A stretch of 63,214 bases of DNA from UBA1368 sp964563125 (GCA_964563125.1 CAZLVY010000006.1:1-63214), one strand, 5' to 3'. Counted from the first letter of the stretch, positions 8,566 to 17,605 are shown. Notes: generated by a model not told the origin, from the sequence alone. Made by a program: numbers and translations.

Positions 8566-9600
8566 CTATTTGGTTTCTTTAACCAGGGCATCGTCGCCTT
8601 TTATCCAGGGCATCATGGAACGAAGTTCTGCGCCTACTTCTTCAATCAAATGTTCTTTACCCTGTCTTCTCAGCGCATTAAATTGAGGACGTCCCACCTG
8701 GTTTTCCAGCAACCATTCCTTGGCAAATACACCATCCTGAATATCAGCTAGTGCATCCTGCATGGCATAGCGCACTTCTTCTCCGATAATTTTGGGTCCA
8801 GTAATATAATCTCCCCACTCAGCTGTATCTGATACTGAGTAACGCATATTAGCCATGCCGCCCTCATACATAAGGTCAACGATGAGTTTCAGCTCATGGA
8901 AGCACTCAAAATAAGCTATTTCCGGCTGATAGCCAGCTTCAACCAGGGTTTCAAATCCGGTTTTTACCAGCTGGGTTACACCGCCGCAAAGTACGCACTG
9001 TTCACCAAAGAGATCGGTTTCCGTTTCTTCCTGGAAGGTGGTTTCCAGAACTCCAGCCCGGGTTGCTCCTATGCCTTTGGCATGAGCCAGGGCCAAATCT
9101 TTAGCCTTGCCGGTATAGTCCTGCTGAATTGCTATCAAGGCAGGAACGCCAGCGCCTTTTTCATACATCCGGCGAACCAGATGTCCGGGGCCTTTAGGAG
9201 CAATCATAAATACATCAACATTGGCCGGCGGTACGATTTGTCCAAAATGAATGTTAAAACCATGAGAGAATACCAGTGCCTTGCCTTCTGTCATGTACTG
9301 TGCAATTTCTTCTTTATATACTTTGGCTTGTGCTTCATCAGGCAAAAGTATCTGAATAATGTCACCTGCCTGAGCTGCTTCAGCTACAGTCATAGGCTGA
9401 ATCCCGGCGGCAATAACCCGGTCCCATTCAGCCTGGCTGGCTGCATCGAATGGCTTGCGCAATCCAACCACAACCTTTACCCCACTTTCGTGCAGGTTCT
9501 GAGCCTGGGCATGTCCCTGGGAACCAAAACCCATTACTGCTACAGTTTTACCTTTTAAAAGTTCCAGATTAGCATCAGCATCATAATACATTTTAGCCAT
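8566..9600 (-). CDS. ilvC: Ketol-acid reductoisomerase, class I
   Basis: 344 residues. Isomerises and reduces acetolactate or acetohydroxybutyrate to dihydroxy acids with Mg2+ and NAD(P)H. The Rossmann GFGSQG is at residues 24-29; the C-terminal knotted domain carries LFGEQCVLCGG and YFECFHELKLIVDLMYEGG (metal Asp/Glu). The cofactor loop after VVVGLR reads KPFDAASQAEW (from residue 49), with Asp and Pro where NADPH enzymes usually show a GS/KS phosphate-binding pattern, hinting at NADH use (inference). It follows ilvN by 60 bases. Confidence 0.95.
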   Translation of the reverse strand: MAKMYYDADANLELLKGKTVAVMGFGSQGHAQAQNLHESGVKVVVGLRKPFDAASQAEWDRVIAAGIQPMTVAEAAQAGDIIQILLPDEAQAKVYKEEIAQYMTEGKALVFSHGFNIHFGQIVPPANVDVFMIAPKGPGHLVRRMYEKGAGVPALIAIQQDYTGKAKDLALAHAKGIGATRAGVLETTFQEETETDLFGEQCVLCGGVTQLVKTGFETLVEAGYQPEIAYFECFHELKLIVDLMYEGGMANMRYSVSDTAEWGDYITGPKIIGEEVRYAMQDALADIQDGVFAKEWLLENQVGRPQFNALRRQGKEHLIEEVGAELRSMMPWIKGDDALVKETK

Positions 9601-9660
9601 TTTTACATTTCCTCCTTAATTTATCTGCATTTTTAAGCAGTTACATTTTTATATGAAGAA

Positions 9661-10152
9661 CTATTTAGTTCCGCGTAACATTGCTACTTTACCTGTTCTG
9701 ACCAGTTCCATTATGCCAAAGGGCCGCAGTGAATCCTCAATAGCATCAATCTTAGTTGAATCACCAGTTGCTTCAATGATTAAAGAGCTGCGTCCAATAT
9801 CAACTATACGGGCGCGAAAAATATCCACGATTTGCACTATATCAGCCCTTGCTGCATTATCGGCCTTAACTTTGATCAGGACCAGTTCTCGTTCTACGGC
9901 TTTTTCTTCGGTAACATCTATGATTTTGATTACATCTACCAATTTGTACAGCTGTTTGGTTACCTGCTCAATAACCGCATCATCGCCTTCAACAACTATA
10001 GTCATTCTCGATATAGTGGGATTTTCTGTGGTTCCTACCGTCAGACTGTCGATATTGTATCCGCGGCGGCGAAACAGGGTGGCGACCCTGGTCAGAACGC
10101 CAGGTTTGTTTTCGACTGTCACTGATAATGTATGTTTTTTCACTTTAGTCAC
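9661..10152 (-). CDS. ilvN: Acetolactate synthase small (regulatory) subunit
   Basis: 163 residues. The N-terminal ACT domain (HTLSVTVENKPGVLTRVATLF) binds the feedback valine in the family; a second ACT-like half follows from about residue 80. It activates and regulates the IlvB catalytic subunit. The start overlaps the end of ilvB by 8 bases, suggesting translational coupling of the two subunits. Confidence 0.93.
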   Translation of the reverse strand: MTKVKKHTLSVTVENKPGVLTRVATLFRRRGYNIDSLTVGTTENPTISRMTIVVEGDDAVIEQVTKQLYKLVDVIKIIDVTEEKAVERELVLIKVKADNAARADIVQIVDIFRARIVDIGRSSLIIEATGDSTKIDAIEDSLRPFGIMELVRTGKVAMLRGTK

Positions 10153-11824
10153 CCCCCAGCATATTCACGAGAGTGGCACCCGGTGGTACCATGGGAAATA
10201 CATCTGCTTCCCTTTCAACCCAAAAATCAATGATAACCGGACAGTCAGTTGACTCTAAAGCTCTGGTCAAAGCAGCATCTATTTCTTCTGCCTTCTTAAC
10301 CCTTATACCAATTGCTCCGTAAGCTTCCGCCAATTTAACAAAATCAGGCTGACTGATATCAACATAAGAATAGCGTTTCTCATAAAAGAGGCCCTGCCAT
10401 TGTCTGACCATTCCTAAAAAATGATTATTGAGAATGCAAATAACTACCGGGAGTTTATACTGTACAGCAGTCCCCAGTTCCTGAATATTCATCTGAATAC
10501 TGCCATCTCCGGCGATATCAATAACTTTTTTATCGGGACAGGCAATTTGTGCTCCTATGGCAGCAGGAAAACCATACCCCATAGTTCCCAAACCTCCTGA
10601 GGTTATAAAGGTGCGTGGGTGTTTAAATTTATAAAACTGGGCAGACCACATCTGGTTTTGTCCTACCTCAGTAGTAATAATAGCTTCTCCCTGCGTATGC
10701 TGGTAGATTCTCTCGATAACTTCCTGGGGCATTATGCGTCCTTCGGCAGACTGGGGATAACACATGGGAAATTCATCTTTCCAGCGGTCAATAGTAGCAA
10801 GCCATTCGCTTGATTCTTCCACATCATCTATACGTTTATTAATTGACTGCAGAACTTCTTTTACATCACCGACTATAGGTACATTAATACTTACATTTTT
10901 GCCAATTTCCGCAGCATCTATATCAATATGAATAATCTTGGCATTAGGCGCAAAGCCGTCAATCTTACCGGTAACCCGATCATCAAAACGAACGCCGACT
11001 GCTATTATAAGGTCACTTTCACCCATGGCATAATTAGCATAACGGGTGCCATGCATACCGAGCATACCCAGTGACAAATAGTTTAAGGAAGGAAAACTCC
11101 CCATAGCCATTAAAGTAGTGGTAACCGGAATCTTTCTTTTTTCCGCCAGTTCTCTCAGTTCCGCAGCAGCATTGGAAGCAATAACTCCGCCACCGGCATA
11201 TATTACCGGACGCCTGGCGTTTTTAATTAGTTCTACAGCACTAATTACCTGACCAGCGTTAAAGCCTTTCATAACCCGATAACCTCTTATGTTTACCTCA
11301 TCATGGTTAGCTTCATAATCGATTACTCTTTCCATGACGTCTTTCGGTAGGTCAACTACTACCGGACCGGGACGATTGGTTCTGGCTACAAAAAAAGCTT
11401 CCTTTACTACACTGGCTACATCTTCGGTTCTTTCAATCAAGTAATTATGTTTGGTAATTGGCAGGGTTATTCCGGTAATATCCGCTTCCTGGAAAGCATC
11501 TTTACCGATAAAAGATGTCCCTACCTGCCCGGTAAAACAAACTATAGGAATGGAATCCATATAGGCATTTGCTATACCTGTTACCAGATTTGTAGCACCG
11601 GGGCCGGAAGTTGAAACACAAACCCCTACTTTTCCTGTAGCCCGGGCATAGCCTTCAGCAGCGTGCGCTGCCCCCTGCTCATGCCTCACCAGTATATGTC
11701 TGATTTCCGAACTATAAAGTGCATCATATACAGGCAAAATCTGGCCTCCGGGATAACCAAAAATAGTATCTACGCCTTCTTCTTTTAAACACTCCAACAG
11801 TATTTCTGCGCCTCTTAACTTCAC
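10145..11824 (-). CDS. ilvB: Acetolactate synthase large (catalytic) subunit
   Basis: 559 residues. A ThDP- and FAD-dependent enzyme making acetolactate (valine/leucine branch) or acetohydroxybutyrate (isoleucine branch). The catalytic Glu lies in ILVRHEQGAAHAAEG; GDGSIQMNIQELGTA is the ThDP/Mg motif; the FAD domain is central. I chose GTG at 11824 (KLRGAEILLE) because AGGAGG lies 9 bases upstream; the upstream ATG at 11857 would run into repeat DNA. The leader upstream is interrupted by repeats and the assembly gap. Confidence 0.95.
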   Translation of the reverse strand: MKLRGAEILLECLKEEGVDTIFGYPGGQILPVYDALYSSEIRHILVRHEQGAAHAAEGYARATGKVGVCVSTSGPGATNLVTGIANAYMDSIPIVCFTGQVGTSFIGKDAFQEADITGITLPITKHNYLIERTEDVASVVKEAFFVARTNRPGPVVVDLPKDVMERVIDYEANHDEVNIRGYRVMKGFNAGQVISAVELIKNARRPVIYAGGGVIASNAAAELRELAEKRKIPVTTTLMAMGSFPSLNYLSLGMLGMHGTRYANYAMGESDLIIAVGVRFDDRVTGKIDGFAPNAKIIHIDIDAAEIGKNVSINVPIVGDVKEVLQSINKRIDDVEESSEWLATIDRWKDEFPMCYPQSAEGRIMPQEVIERIYQHTQGEAIITTEVGQNQMWSAQFYKFKHPRTFITSGGLGTMGYGFPAAIGAQIACPDKKVIDIAGDGSIQMNIQELGTAVQYKLPVVICILNNHFLGMVRQWQGLFYEKRYSYVDISQPDFVKLAEAYGAIGIRVKKAEEIDAALTRALESTDCPVIIDFWVEREADVFPMVPPGATLVNMLGGD

Positions 11825-11840
11825 TAAAAACCACCTCCTT

Positions 11841-12080
11841 GTTGCATTCGGGGTCATGTTGCATTCGGGGTCAGGCTTACTTTACTTGCTTGCCTGCGCC
11901 CTATAGGGTGTGCCCTGTAGGGTATNNNNNNNNNNNNNNNNNNNNNNNNNNNNNNNNNNNNNNNNNNNNNNNNNNNNNNNNNNNNNNNNNNNNNNNNNNN
12001 NNNNNNNNNNNNNNNNNNNNNNNNNTCAGGCTTACTTTACTTGCTTGCCTGCGCCCTATAGGGTGTGCCCTGTAGGGTAT
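11841..12080. repeat. Repeat copies flanking the assembly gap
   Basis: GTTGCATTCGGGGTCA occurs twice in a row just upstream of ilvB. A 55-base stretch starting TCAGGCTTACTTTACTTGC and ending CCCTGTAGGGTAT lies identically on both sides of the N run (up to 11925 and from 12026). The GGGGTCAGGCTT part matches, in reverse, the short dispersed repeat at 54.6, 55.6, 56.8 and 60.4 kb. A tandem array of this unit probably broke the assembly. Confidence 0.75.
11926..12025. other. Assembly gap (100 N)
   Basis: Exactly 100 undetermined bases, the conventional length for a gap of unknown size. It lies between ilvD and ilvB, so true spacing and any additional sequence there are unknown. Confidence 0.98.
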
Positions 12081-12159
12081 AACTAATTTATATATATTTC
12101 GAATAAAATAGCGGGCTATAGATGGCCCGCTTACTCTACTTCCAGTCTTATCGGCCTTA

Positions 12160-13821
12160 TTATTTTTTAAATATGGCCCCGGTGCTGGCTGATTGTACCA
12201 TCTCAGCATAACGCTGCATATATCCTTTTGTAATCTTGGCTGCAGGTGCTTTCCATAGTCGTCTTCTTTCTGTAAGCACCTCTTCATCAACTAGTAGTTC
12301 CAGCCTGTTGGCCGGAATATTTATTCGAATCAGATCGCCTTCTTCGATCAGGGCAATTACTCCACCAGCAGCCGCTTCGGGAGACACGTGCCCAATAGAG
12401 GCGCCTCTGGTAGCACCAGAAAAGCGTCCATCGGTTATAAGAGCTACTTCTTTATCAAGTCCCATACCTGCTATTGATGAGGTAGGTGTTAGCATTTCCT
12501 TCATACCCGGGCCTCCGCGGGGTCCTTCATAACGAATGACAATTACGTCACCGGCTTTGATTTGTTTATTTAATATGGCTTCTACCGCCAGTTCCTCGGA
12601 GTCAAATACGCGGGCCGGGCCTTCATGCTCCATCATTTCCGGTGCAACAGCGCCTTTTTTCACCACTGCTCCTTCAGGAGCCACATTACCGAATAGAATT
12701 GCCAGGCCGCCACTTTGGCTATAGGGTTTATCAATCGGACGAATCACCTCATAATCTAATACCGGACTTGTGGCAATATTTTGGCCCACAGTTTGAGCAG
12801 TAACTGTCATACAGCTTATATCAAGCAGATTTATTTTGTTAAGCTCACTATAGATAGCCTGCACTCCGCCGGCGTGGTATAAATCTTCCATATGATGATC
12901 GCCGGAGGGACTAATTTTACATAGATGGGGTGTTTCCTGGCTTATTTCATTAAACATATCCAAGTTTAATTCTACTCCTGCTTCATTGGCAATGGCTAAA
13001 AGATGTAAAACTGAATTGGTCGAACAGCCAATTGCCATATCCATATGAACTGCATTGGCAAAAGCTTCTTTAGTCATAATATCACTGGGCTTAACGTCTT
13101 TTTCTAATAACTCCATTATTTTCATACCGGCTTTTTTAGCCAGTCTGATGCGTTCAGAGTACACGGCAGGGATGGTGCCGTTACCGGGAAGTCCCATTCC
13201 CAACGCTTCGGTTAAACAGTTCATAGAGTTAGCTGTGAACATACCCGAACATGAACCACAGGTAGGGCAGGCATTTTCCTCCAGTGAAGCAAGCTGTTCC
13301 ACATTTATACGGCCTGCTGCCGCTGCTCCTACTCCTTCAAAAACCTGTGACAAGCTAACCCCTTTACCTGCAACTCTACCAGCCAGCATCGGGCCGCCGC
13401 TGATAAATATGGCAGGAACATTTATACGGGCCGCTGCCATTAACATGCCCGGCACTACTTTGTCACAGTTGGGAATAAACACTAAAGCATCAAAAGCATG
13501 GGCGACAGCCATTATTTCTACGGAATCAGCAATAAGCTCCCGACTGCCCAGAGAATAACTCATGCCTAAATGATTCATGGCTATTCCGTCACAAACAGCA
13601 ATAGTATGAAATTCAATTGGCGTTCCTCCTGCCATTCTTACGCCAGCTTTTACTGCTTCAGCAATTTTATCCAGGTTTATATGCCCGGGTACTATATCAT
13701 TTTTTGAGTTGACTATACCTATTAAAGGCCGTTTTATCTCTTCATCGATTAAGCCCAATGCATTAAACAACGAACGATGCGGAGCTTTTTCAAGGCCCAT
13801 TTTTACCATGGTACTTTTCAT
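12160..13821 (-). CDS. ilvD: Dihydroxy-acid dehydratase
   Basis: 553 residues. Dehydrates dihydroxyisovalerate and dihydroxymethylvalerate to the 2-oxo acids. Iron-sulfur ligands are visible as FIPNCDKVVPGM and ACPTCGSCSGMFTANSMNC; GRFSGATRGASIGHVSPEA is the C-terminal IlvD signature. It starts 38 bases after ilvE. The 335 bases between its stop and ilvB contain the gap and repeats. Confidence 0.95.
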   Translation of the reverse strand: MKSTMVKMGLEKAPHRSLFNALGLIDEEIKRPLIGIVNSKNDIVPGHINLDKIAEAVKAGVRMAGGTPIEFHTIAVCDGIAMNHLGMSYSLGSRELIADSVEIMAVAHAFDALVFIPNCDKVVPGMLMAAARINVPAIFISGGPMLAGRVAGKGVSLSQVFEGVGAAAAGRINVEQLASLEENACPTCGSCSGMFTANSMNCLTEALGMGLPGNGTIPAVYSERIRLAKKAGMKIMELLEKDVKPSDIMTKEAFANAVHMDMAIGCSTNSVLHLLAIANEAGVELNLDMFNEISQETPHLCKISPSGDHHMEDLYHAGGVQAIYSELNKINLLDISCMTVTAQTVGQNIATSPVLDYEVIRPIDKPYSQSGGLAILFGNVAPEGAVVKKGAVAPEMMEHEGPARVFDSEELAVEAILNKQIKAGDVIVIRYEGPRGGPGMKEMLTPTSSIAGMGLDKEVALITDGRFSGATRGASIGHVSPEAAAGGVIALIEEGDLIRINIPANRLELLVDEEVLTERRRLWKAPAAKITKGYMQRYAEMVQSASTGAIFKK

Positions 13822-13859
13822 GTTTTTCCCCTCCTGAGCTATCTATTTTACAAAATACT

Positions 13860-14738
13860 TTATTTAAATATTAATGCTTCCGGTTCTTTGACCACTTCTC
13901 TGAAACCAGCTAAGAGCTTAGCATAAACCGGACCGGGTTTGCCGTCAGCAATAATACGGTCGTCTATTTTAACTACTGGGATCAGTTCTGCAGCGCTGCC
14001 GGTTAAGAATACTTCATCGGCTATAAAAAGGTCATAACGGGTAAAGATAGTTTCTTCAACGATAATACCCTGTTTTTTAGCAATTTTTATAACTTCATTA
14101 CGGGTTACACCTTCAAGTATACCAACATATGTTGCCGGCGTCTTTAAAACACCATTTTTGACAATAAATATATTGTCACCTGAGCATTCGGCTACATACC
14201 CTTCCTGATTAAGTAAAATAGCTTCCCCTACGCCGGCCATATTTGCTTCCATCTTGGCCATAATATTGTTTAGGTAATTAAGCGACTTTATACGTGGATT
14301 TACTCCTTCTGGTATGTTTCTGCGGGTCGGTACTGTTATTACTGCCATACCGGTTTCATATAGTTCATCGGGATAGAGGGTAATGGTATCGGCAATACAT
14401 ACAACCGTAGGCACCGGACATTTGCGCGGATCCAGCCCCAGGTCACCTACACCCCGGGAGACAACTACCCTGATATAACCATCTCGTATATTATTTCTCC
14501 GGCAGGTTTCCATGATAACTTCTTTCATTTGTTCTTTATCAATGGGGATTTCCATGTTTATCCCTTTGGCTGAATTATAAAGCCGTTCCATATGGTCTTC
14601 TAAACGAAAGACACTATTGTAATAAGCTCTGATGCCTTCAAAAATTCCATCTCCATACAGATAGCCATGGTCAAAAACTGATACTTTGGCCTCTTCGCCA
14701 GGTACAAATTTGCCATCAATATAAATAATTTGTCCCAT
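13860..14738 (-). CDS. ilvE: Branched-chain amino acid aminotransferase (fold type IV)
   Basis: 292 residues. PLP enzyme that transaminates the branched-chain 2-oxo acids. IYIDGKFVPGEEAKVSVFDHG is the N-terminal signature; the PLP lysine sits in NPRIKSLNYLNNIMAK; LTGSAAELIPV binds the cofactor phosphate. First gene of the ilv-leu-cimA operon, directly after the T-box leader. The family also contains D-amino acid transaminases, but the context settles IlvE. Confidence 0.93.
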   Translation of the reverse strand: MGQIIYIDGKFVPGEEAKVSVFDHGYLYGDGIFEGIRAYYNSVFRLEDHMERLYNSAKGINMEIPIDKEQMKEVIMETCRRNNIRDGYIRVVVSRGVGDLGLDPRKCPVPTVVCIADTITLYPDELYETGMAVITVPTRRNIPEGVNPRIKSLNYLNNIMAKMEANMAGVGEAILLNQEGYVAECSGDNIFIVKNGVLKTPATYVGILEGVTRNEVIKIAKKQGIIVEETIFTRYDLFIADEVFLTGSAAELIPVVKIDDRIIADGKPGPVYAKLLAGFREVVKEPEALIFK

Positions 14739-14816
14739 CCATACCCCTCCTTATTAATAATAAATGAACTCCACAATGCAATCTGTAATACCATCCTGCC
14801 ACCGCAAAATGGATAC

Positions 14817-14850
14817 AAAAAACCTCTCGTCCAAATTCAGGGACGAGAGG
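14817..14850 (-). terminator. T-box attenuator terminator
   Basis: CCTCTCGTCC (14850-14841) pairs with GGACGAGAGG (14832-14823), followed by six T on the minus strand. The 5' half lies just after the T-box sequence and would be sequestered by the antiterminator. Confidence 0.9.
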
Positions 14851-15088
14851 GAATTCTCGCGGTACCACCCTGCTTGTCGAATTAACGACCACTCGCAGCA
14901 TTATGCCCAGTTTTTAACGGACCTGTTTGTCCGGCACCACCTACTAAATATATTATTTTTCAGATGGCAGCTCGAGGAGGATGACCATATAAATGTTGAT
15001 GTCGGGTTCCACCATTACCAACTCTCTGTAATCTAACGCTTTTATATGTTATTTCCCGTCATAGCCTGTTAACCTATTTTATTATTAT
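14817..15088 (-). promoter_or_regulatory. T-box riboswitch leader of the ilv-leu operon
   Basis: Minus-strand leader between promoter and ilvE. It contains the T-box antiterminator sequence AGGGTGGTACCGCG (14871-14858), followed by the intrinsic terminator. Upstream is a Stem I region with an AGAGAG box, near 15022, and a CATATAAA/TTTATATG helix. Uncharged tRNA stabilises the antiterminator in this class. The specifier codon is not certain: ATC (Ile, 14982-14980) and CTC (Leu, 14979-14977 or 14976-14974) lie side by side in the 3' strand of the specifier loop. Confidence 0.92.
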
Positions 15089-15091
15089 AAT

Positions 15092-15120
15092 AGTATAGGT
15101 AATGCCATCTTAACTGTCAA
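15092..15120 (-). promoter_or_regulatory. Sigma-A promoter of the ilv-leu operon
   Basis: TTGACA (15120-15115), a 17-base spacer, then TATACT (15097-15092) on the minus strand, directly upstream of the T-box leader. Confidence 0.85.
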
Positions 15121-15129
15121 TATCTAGTT

Positions 15130-17127
15130 CTAATGTTTTTCCTCTTTTTTTTGTTCCAGTTTACGGATATATTCATTCAATTGTATTCTGCGGTGACTTT
15201 TGTTCTTGTCCTTTTTCTTGAATCTTTTGAACATGCTCCACAAAAGACGTTTACCTTCTTCGGTCTGACTGGCCTCGGAAGGACTCATACCCCTTAACAT
15301 ACTTAAGCCTGAATAGTACCATTTATTAAGATACATTTCCTTTAACGCAGTTTCCAGTTCAGGGTAATCTTTTTTAACCCAGGTACTTAAAATATCGAAT
15401 ATACTGCCGCGCCTGGCTTCCAAACCATCAAACTCCAGATATTCCTGCATCTGTGCTTCAAATTTTTGTCTGGCCATCTGCAGATCATTTTCACCGAATG
15501 TTGAGATACTCAACCAGTTAGCTGCCAGTAAATATTCGGCAAAAAAGCCTGGGCTGCTGCATTTGTTGTTAAACTGGTAGTACATTTGATAATCAGGGGA
15601 AACCTCAATGGCCATATCTTTTAAATTGTTTAGACATTCAGCCACCTTAACCCGGTCTTTCACAATATAACGGGCACTTAAAAAGCGCATCCCATCATCA
15701 ATAAAAGTATCTGAATCTTCATCACTTAATATATCTTCAAAGTTAATATACTGCCCGCCGATGTATTTATAAGCTGTCAGCATATCAACTTCATAACTGC
15801 CGATAGAAATAACCGGGCTTTGATATTCAGCGCTCAGTACATGATGTAAGTCTTTAATAATATCTGCCTGTTTGCTGATTACTACCAATTCCTCCCCATT
15901 GTTAATAACAATATCTGCTATAACACCGTTTAGGAATGACACTCCCTGATTATAATCATCCTCACTTTCGGTTATACGCATATGAACTCCATAAGGCAGT
16001 TCATCAATGCTGTGCATATTATCAACCTTTTCCAAAATATCAAAAAGCTCATCAATATCTACTATATAATATACCCTGCACATAACCTGTACTGCAAAAG
16101 GATTGTCTGCAGCTTCATTATTGAGGGAATCCTGCCCCAGCATTTTTAAATCTGTAATGTACCACACTTTTTGTTTATCTTTAGTTAAATTAAAGCTCAA
16201 CTGGTTGGAGTATACCTCTTTGTCTCTAGCGGTAATCGCATAAGCACTAACACTGGCCGTTTTTCCCGCGGAATTTACCTCCTGAGCATGGGCTTCCAAT
16301 AAATGAGTGCCAGGACACAGGAAGCTATCTAACTGTTTTAACAGTCCTTCCCCTTCAGTATCTGAATAAGCTGTCAAAGCTTCCAAATAAGCAAAATCCT
16401 GTTGTTTTAACCCGTGGAAAAAGCTGTTAACCAGTTGTCTGGGATTGAAACGGGCTGAAATGCGCCGTATAAGACCTGCTTCATCTAAACTGCCAGGCAG
16501 AATATTATAATCGAGATACTTCTGATAGAGGAATTTCCCCAGGGCGGGACGGCTCATGTAGCGAATATTGTTGGCATACGCCTGGGCGATCAAAAAACAG
16601 GTTTCGGCAAAATTAATTTCTACCATATCAGACAGGTACTCTCTGTCCTGCTCATATCTGTCAACAGCCATATCTTCCAGCAAAAAAAAGCTGTGGATTC
16701 CATCAGGGTTATAGGTAAGGTAAAAACATTCCACATGTAAACCTTGAGCTTCGGTAATCCAGGCAATATCCAGAGTAATCCTGCCGCTATGACGGCTGCA
16801 GCTGGCATATGCTTTGTAAAAAGTACCATCAAAAATTGCCGGTGCTGCTATATTAAGACCTGCCATTTGATACTTTTCTAAAGCTTTATTACAAATAGCT
16901 TCCAGCTCTATGCCATATTCCATTTTAAGCAGATGGTAAAATTCAACCATACCATCCTGGTAAAAAGATGCCAAGCTTTCAATAATATTAGATTTAATAT
17001 CAAAAGGTAATTCATCCACCAATTCCAGCAGATGAATACGCCCTTCATTGTCATGCACTAATTTGGTAATATCGTTGGCCAGATCTTTTAGAGCTGACTT
17101 CGGATAAAGATTTTTCCTTTTTCTCAT
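15130..17127 (-). CDS. Uncharacterized 665-residue protein
   Basis: I do not recognise a family. The start at 17127 follows AGGGGG by four bases. There is no signal peptide or membrane helix; the protein looks soluble and acidic in the middle, with a basic tail (KRLLWSMFKRFKKKDKNKSHRRIQLNEY, broken here by charge only). Residues about 10-110 look helical (NDITKLVHDNEGRIHLLELVDELP), residues about 110-340 mixed alpha/beta, and the 370-480 stretch contains ISKQADIIKDLHHVLS. No Cys-His metal site or P-loop is visible. It stands alone between the T-box leader and two tiny genes; function unknown. Confidence 0.75.
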   Translation of the reverse strand: MRKRKNLYPKSALKDLANDITKLVHDNEGRIHLLELVDELPFDIKSNIIESLASFYQDGMVEFYHLLKMEYGIELEAICNKALEKYQMAGLNIAAPAIFDGTFYKAYASCSRHSGRITLDIAWITEAQGLHVECFYLTYNPDGIHSFFLLEDMAVDRYEQDREYLSDMVEINFAETCFLIAQAYANNIRYMSRPALGKFLYQKYLDYNILPGSLDEAGLIRRISARFNPRQLVNSFFHGLKQQDFAYLEALTAYSDTEGEGLLKQLDSFLCPGTHLLEAHAQEVNSAGKTASVSAYAITARDKEVYSNQLSFNLTKDKQKVWYITDLKMLGQDSLNNEAADNPFAVQVMCRVYYIVDIDELFDILEKVDNMHSIDELPYGVHMRITESEDDYNQGVSFLNGVIADIVINNGEELVVISKQADIIKDLHHVLSAEYQSPVISIGSYEVDMLTAYKYIGGQYINFEDILSDEDSDTFIDDGMRFLSARYIVKDRVKVAECLNNLKDMAIEVSPDYQMYYQFNNKCSSPGFFAEYLLAANWLSISTFGENDLQMARQKFEAQMQEYLEFDGLEARRGSIFDILSTWVKKDYPELETALKEMYLNKWYYSGLSMLRGMSPSEASQTEEGKRLLWSMFKRFKKKDKNKSHRRIQLNEYIRKLEQKKEEKH

Positions 17128-17265
17128 TTAGCCCCCTGCAATTAAGTATTTATCTTTTAGTAATTGTAATGTATCAGCTCGAGAGGTTCAAGACTCAGCA
17201 ATATAATTGATCTTAAACATGTATAAAAAGTTTATTTAATCGCAAATTAAATAAAGGTGATTAAA

Positions 17266-17370
17266 ATGATTGAAAAGATACTAAGTCTTCTTTTGCTGTT
17301 GCTATTAAGCGGGACATTACTTTATCTCTTTTATACAAAAGTAATTCCAACCTTAATGAGCAAAAAATGA
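17266..17370 (+). CDS. Small single-helix membrane protein (34 residues)
   Basis: ATG at 17266 sits four bases after AAAGGTGAT. It reads MIEKILSLLLLL, then a Leu-rich helix (SGTLLYLFYTKV) and the tail IPTLMSKK before TGA. One predicted transmembrane helix with a basic end is typical of bacterial small membrane proteins. No homology claim is possible. Confidence 0.45.
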   Translation: MIEKILSLLLLLLLSGTLLYLFYTKVIPTLMSKK

Positions 17371-17436
17371 TAATTATATCCTGATATATTTTCCCTCTTT
17401 TTGTATCACAATAAGAATAAAAAGGAGGGATTAAAA

Positions 17437-17598
17437 ATGACAAGATACAGAACTACTGACGGTCAGGAAGATTTAAAGCAGAAAATCCATTGGTTTGGCG
17501 CCATGGCTATTCCTCTGGCATTTGTGAATGGTTTATATTTTGGCGGTTATGCACTAAGAAAAATCAGACAGTATTGGGAAGGCGGTCCAATGGACTAA
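17437..17598 (+). CDS. Small hypothetical protein (53 residues)
   Basis: ATG at 17437 lies after AAAGGAGGG with good spacing; an upstream in-frame ATG lacks a site. The protein reads MTRYRTTDGQEDLKQKIHW, then a hydrophobic stretch (FGAMAIPLAFVNGLYFGGYAL), then RKIRQYWEGGPMD. One membrane helix with a basic C-terminal flank is likely. Function unknown; it follows the 34-residue membrane protein in the same orientation. Confidence 0.65.
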   Translation: MTRYRTTDGQEDLKQKIHWFGAMAIPLAFVNGLYFGGYALRKIRQYWEGGPMD

Positions 17599-17605
17599 TA
17601 AAATA

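Noticed and set aside
9653..10252. 199-codon plus-strand frame over ilvN
   Set aside because: It lies antisense to a well-conserved ACT-domain gene and has no recognisable product.
11839..12290. Open frames crossing the N run on both strands
   Set aside because: They exist only because N was translated; the flanks are repeat DNA and the end of ilvD.
14600..15036. Short frames on both strands over the ilvE start and T-box leader
   Set aside because: The region is explained by the T-box RNA structure and the ilvE gene.
16620..16832. 70-codon second frame inside the 665-residue gene
   Set aside because: Same-strand out-of-frame shadow without a ribosome binding site.
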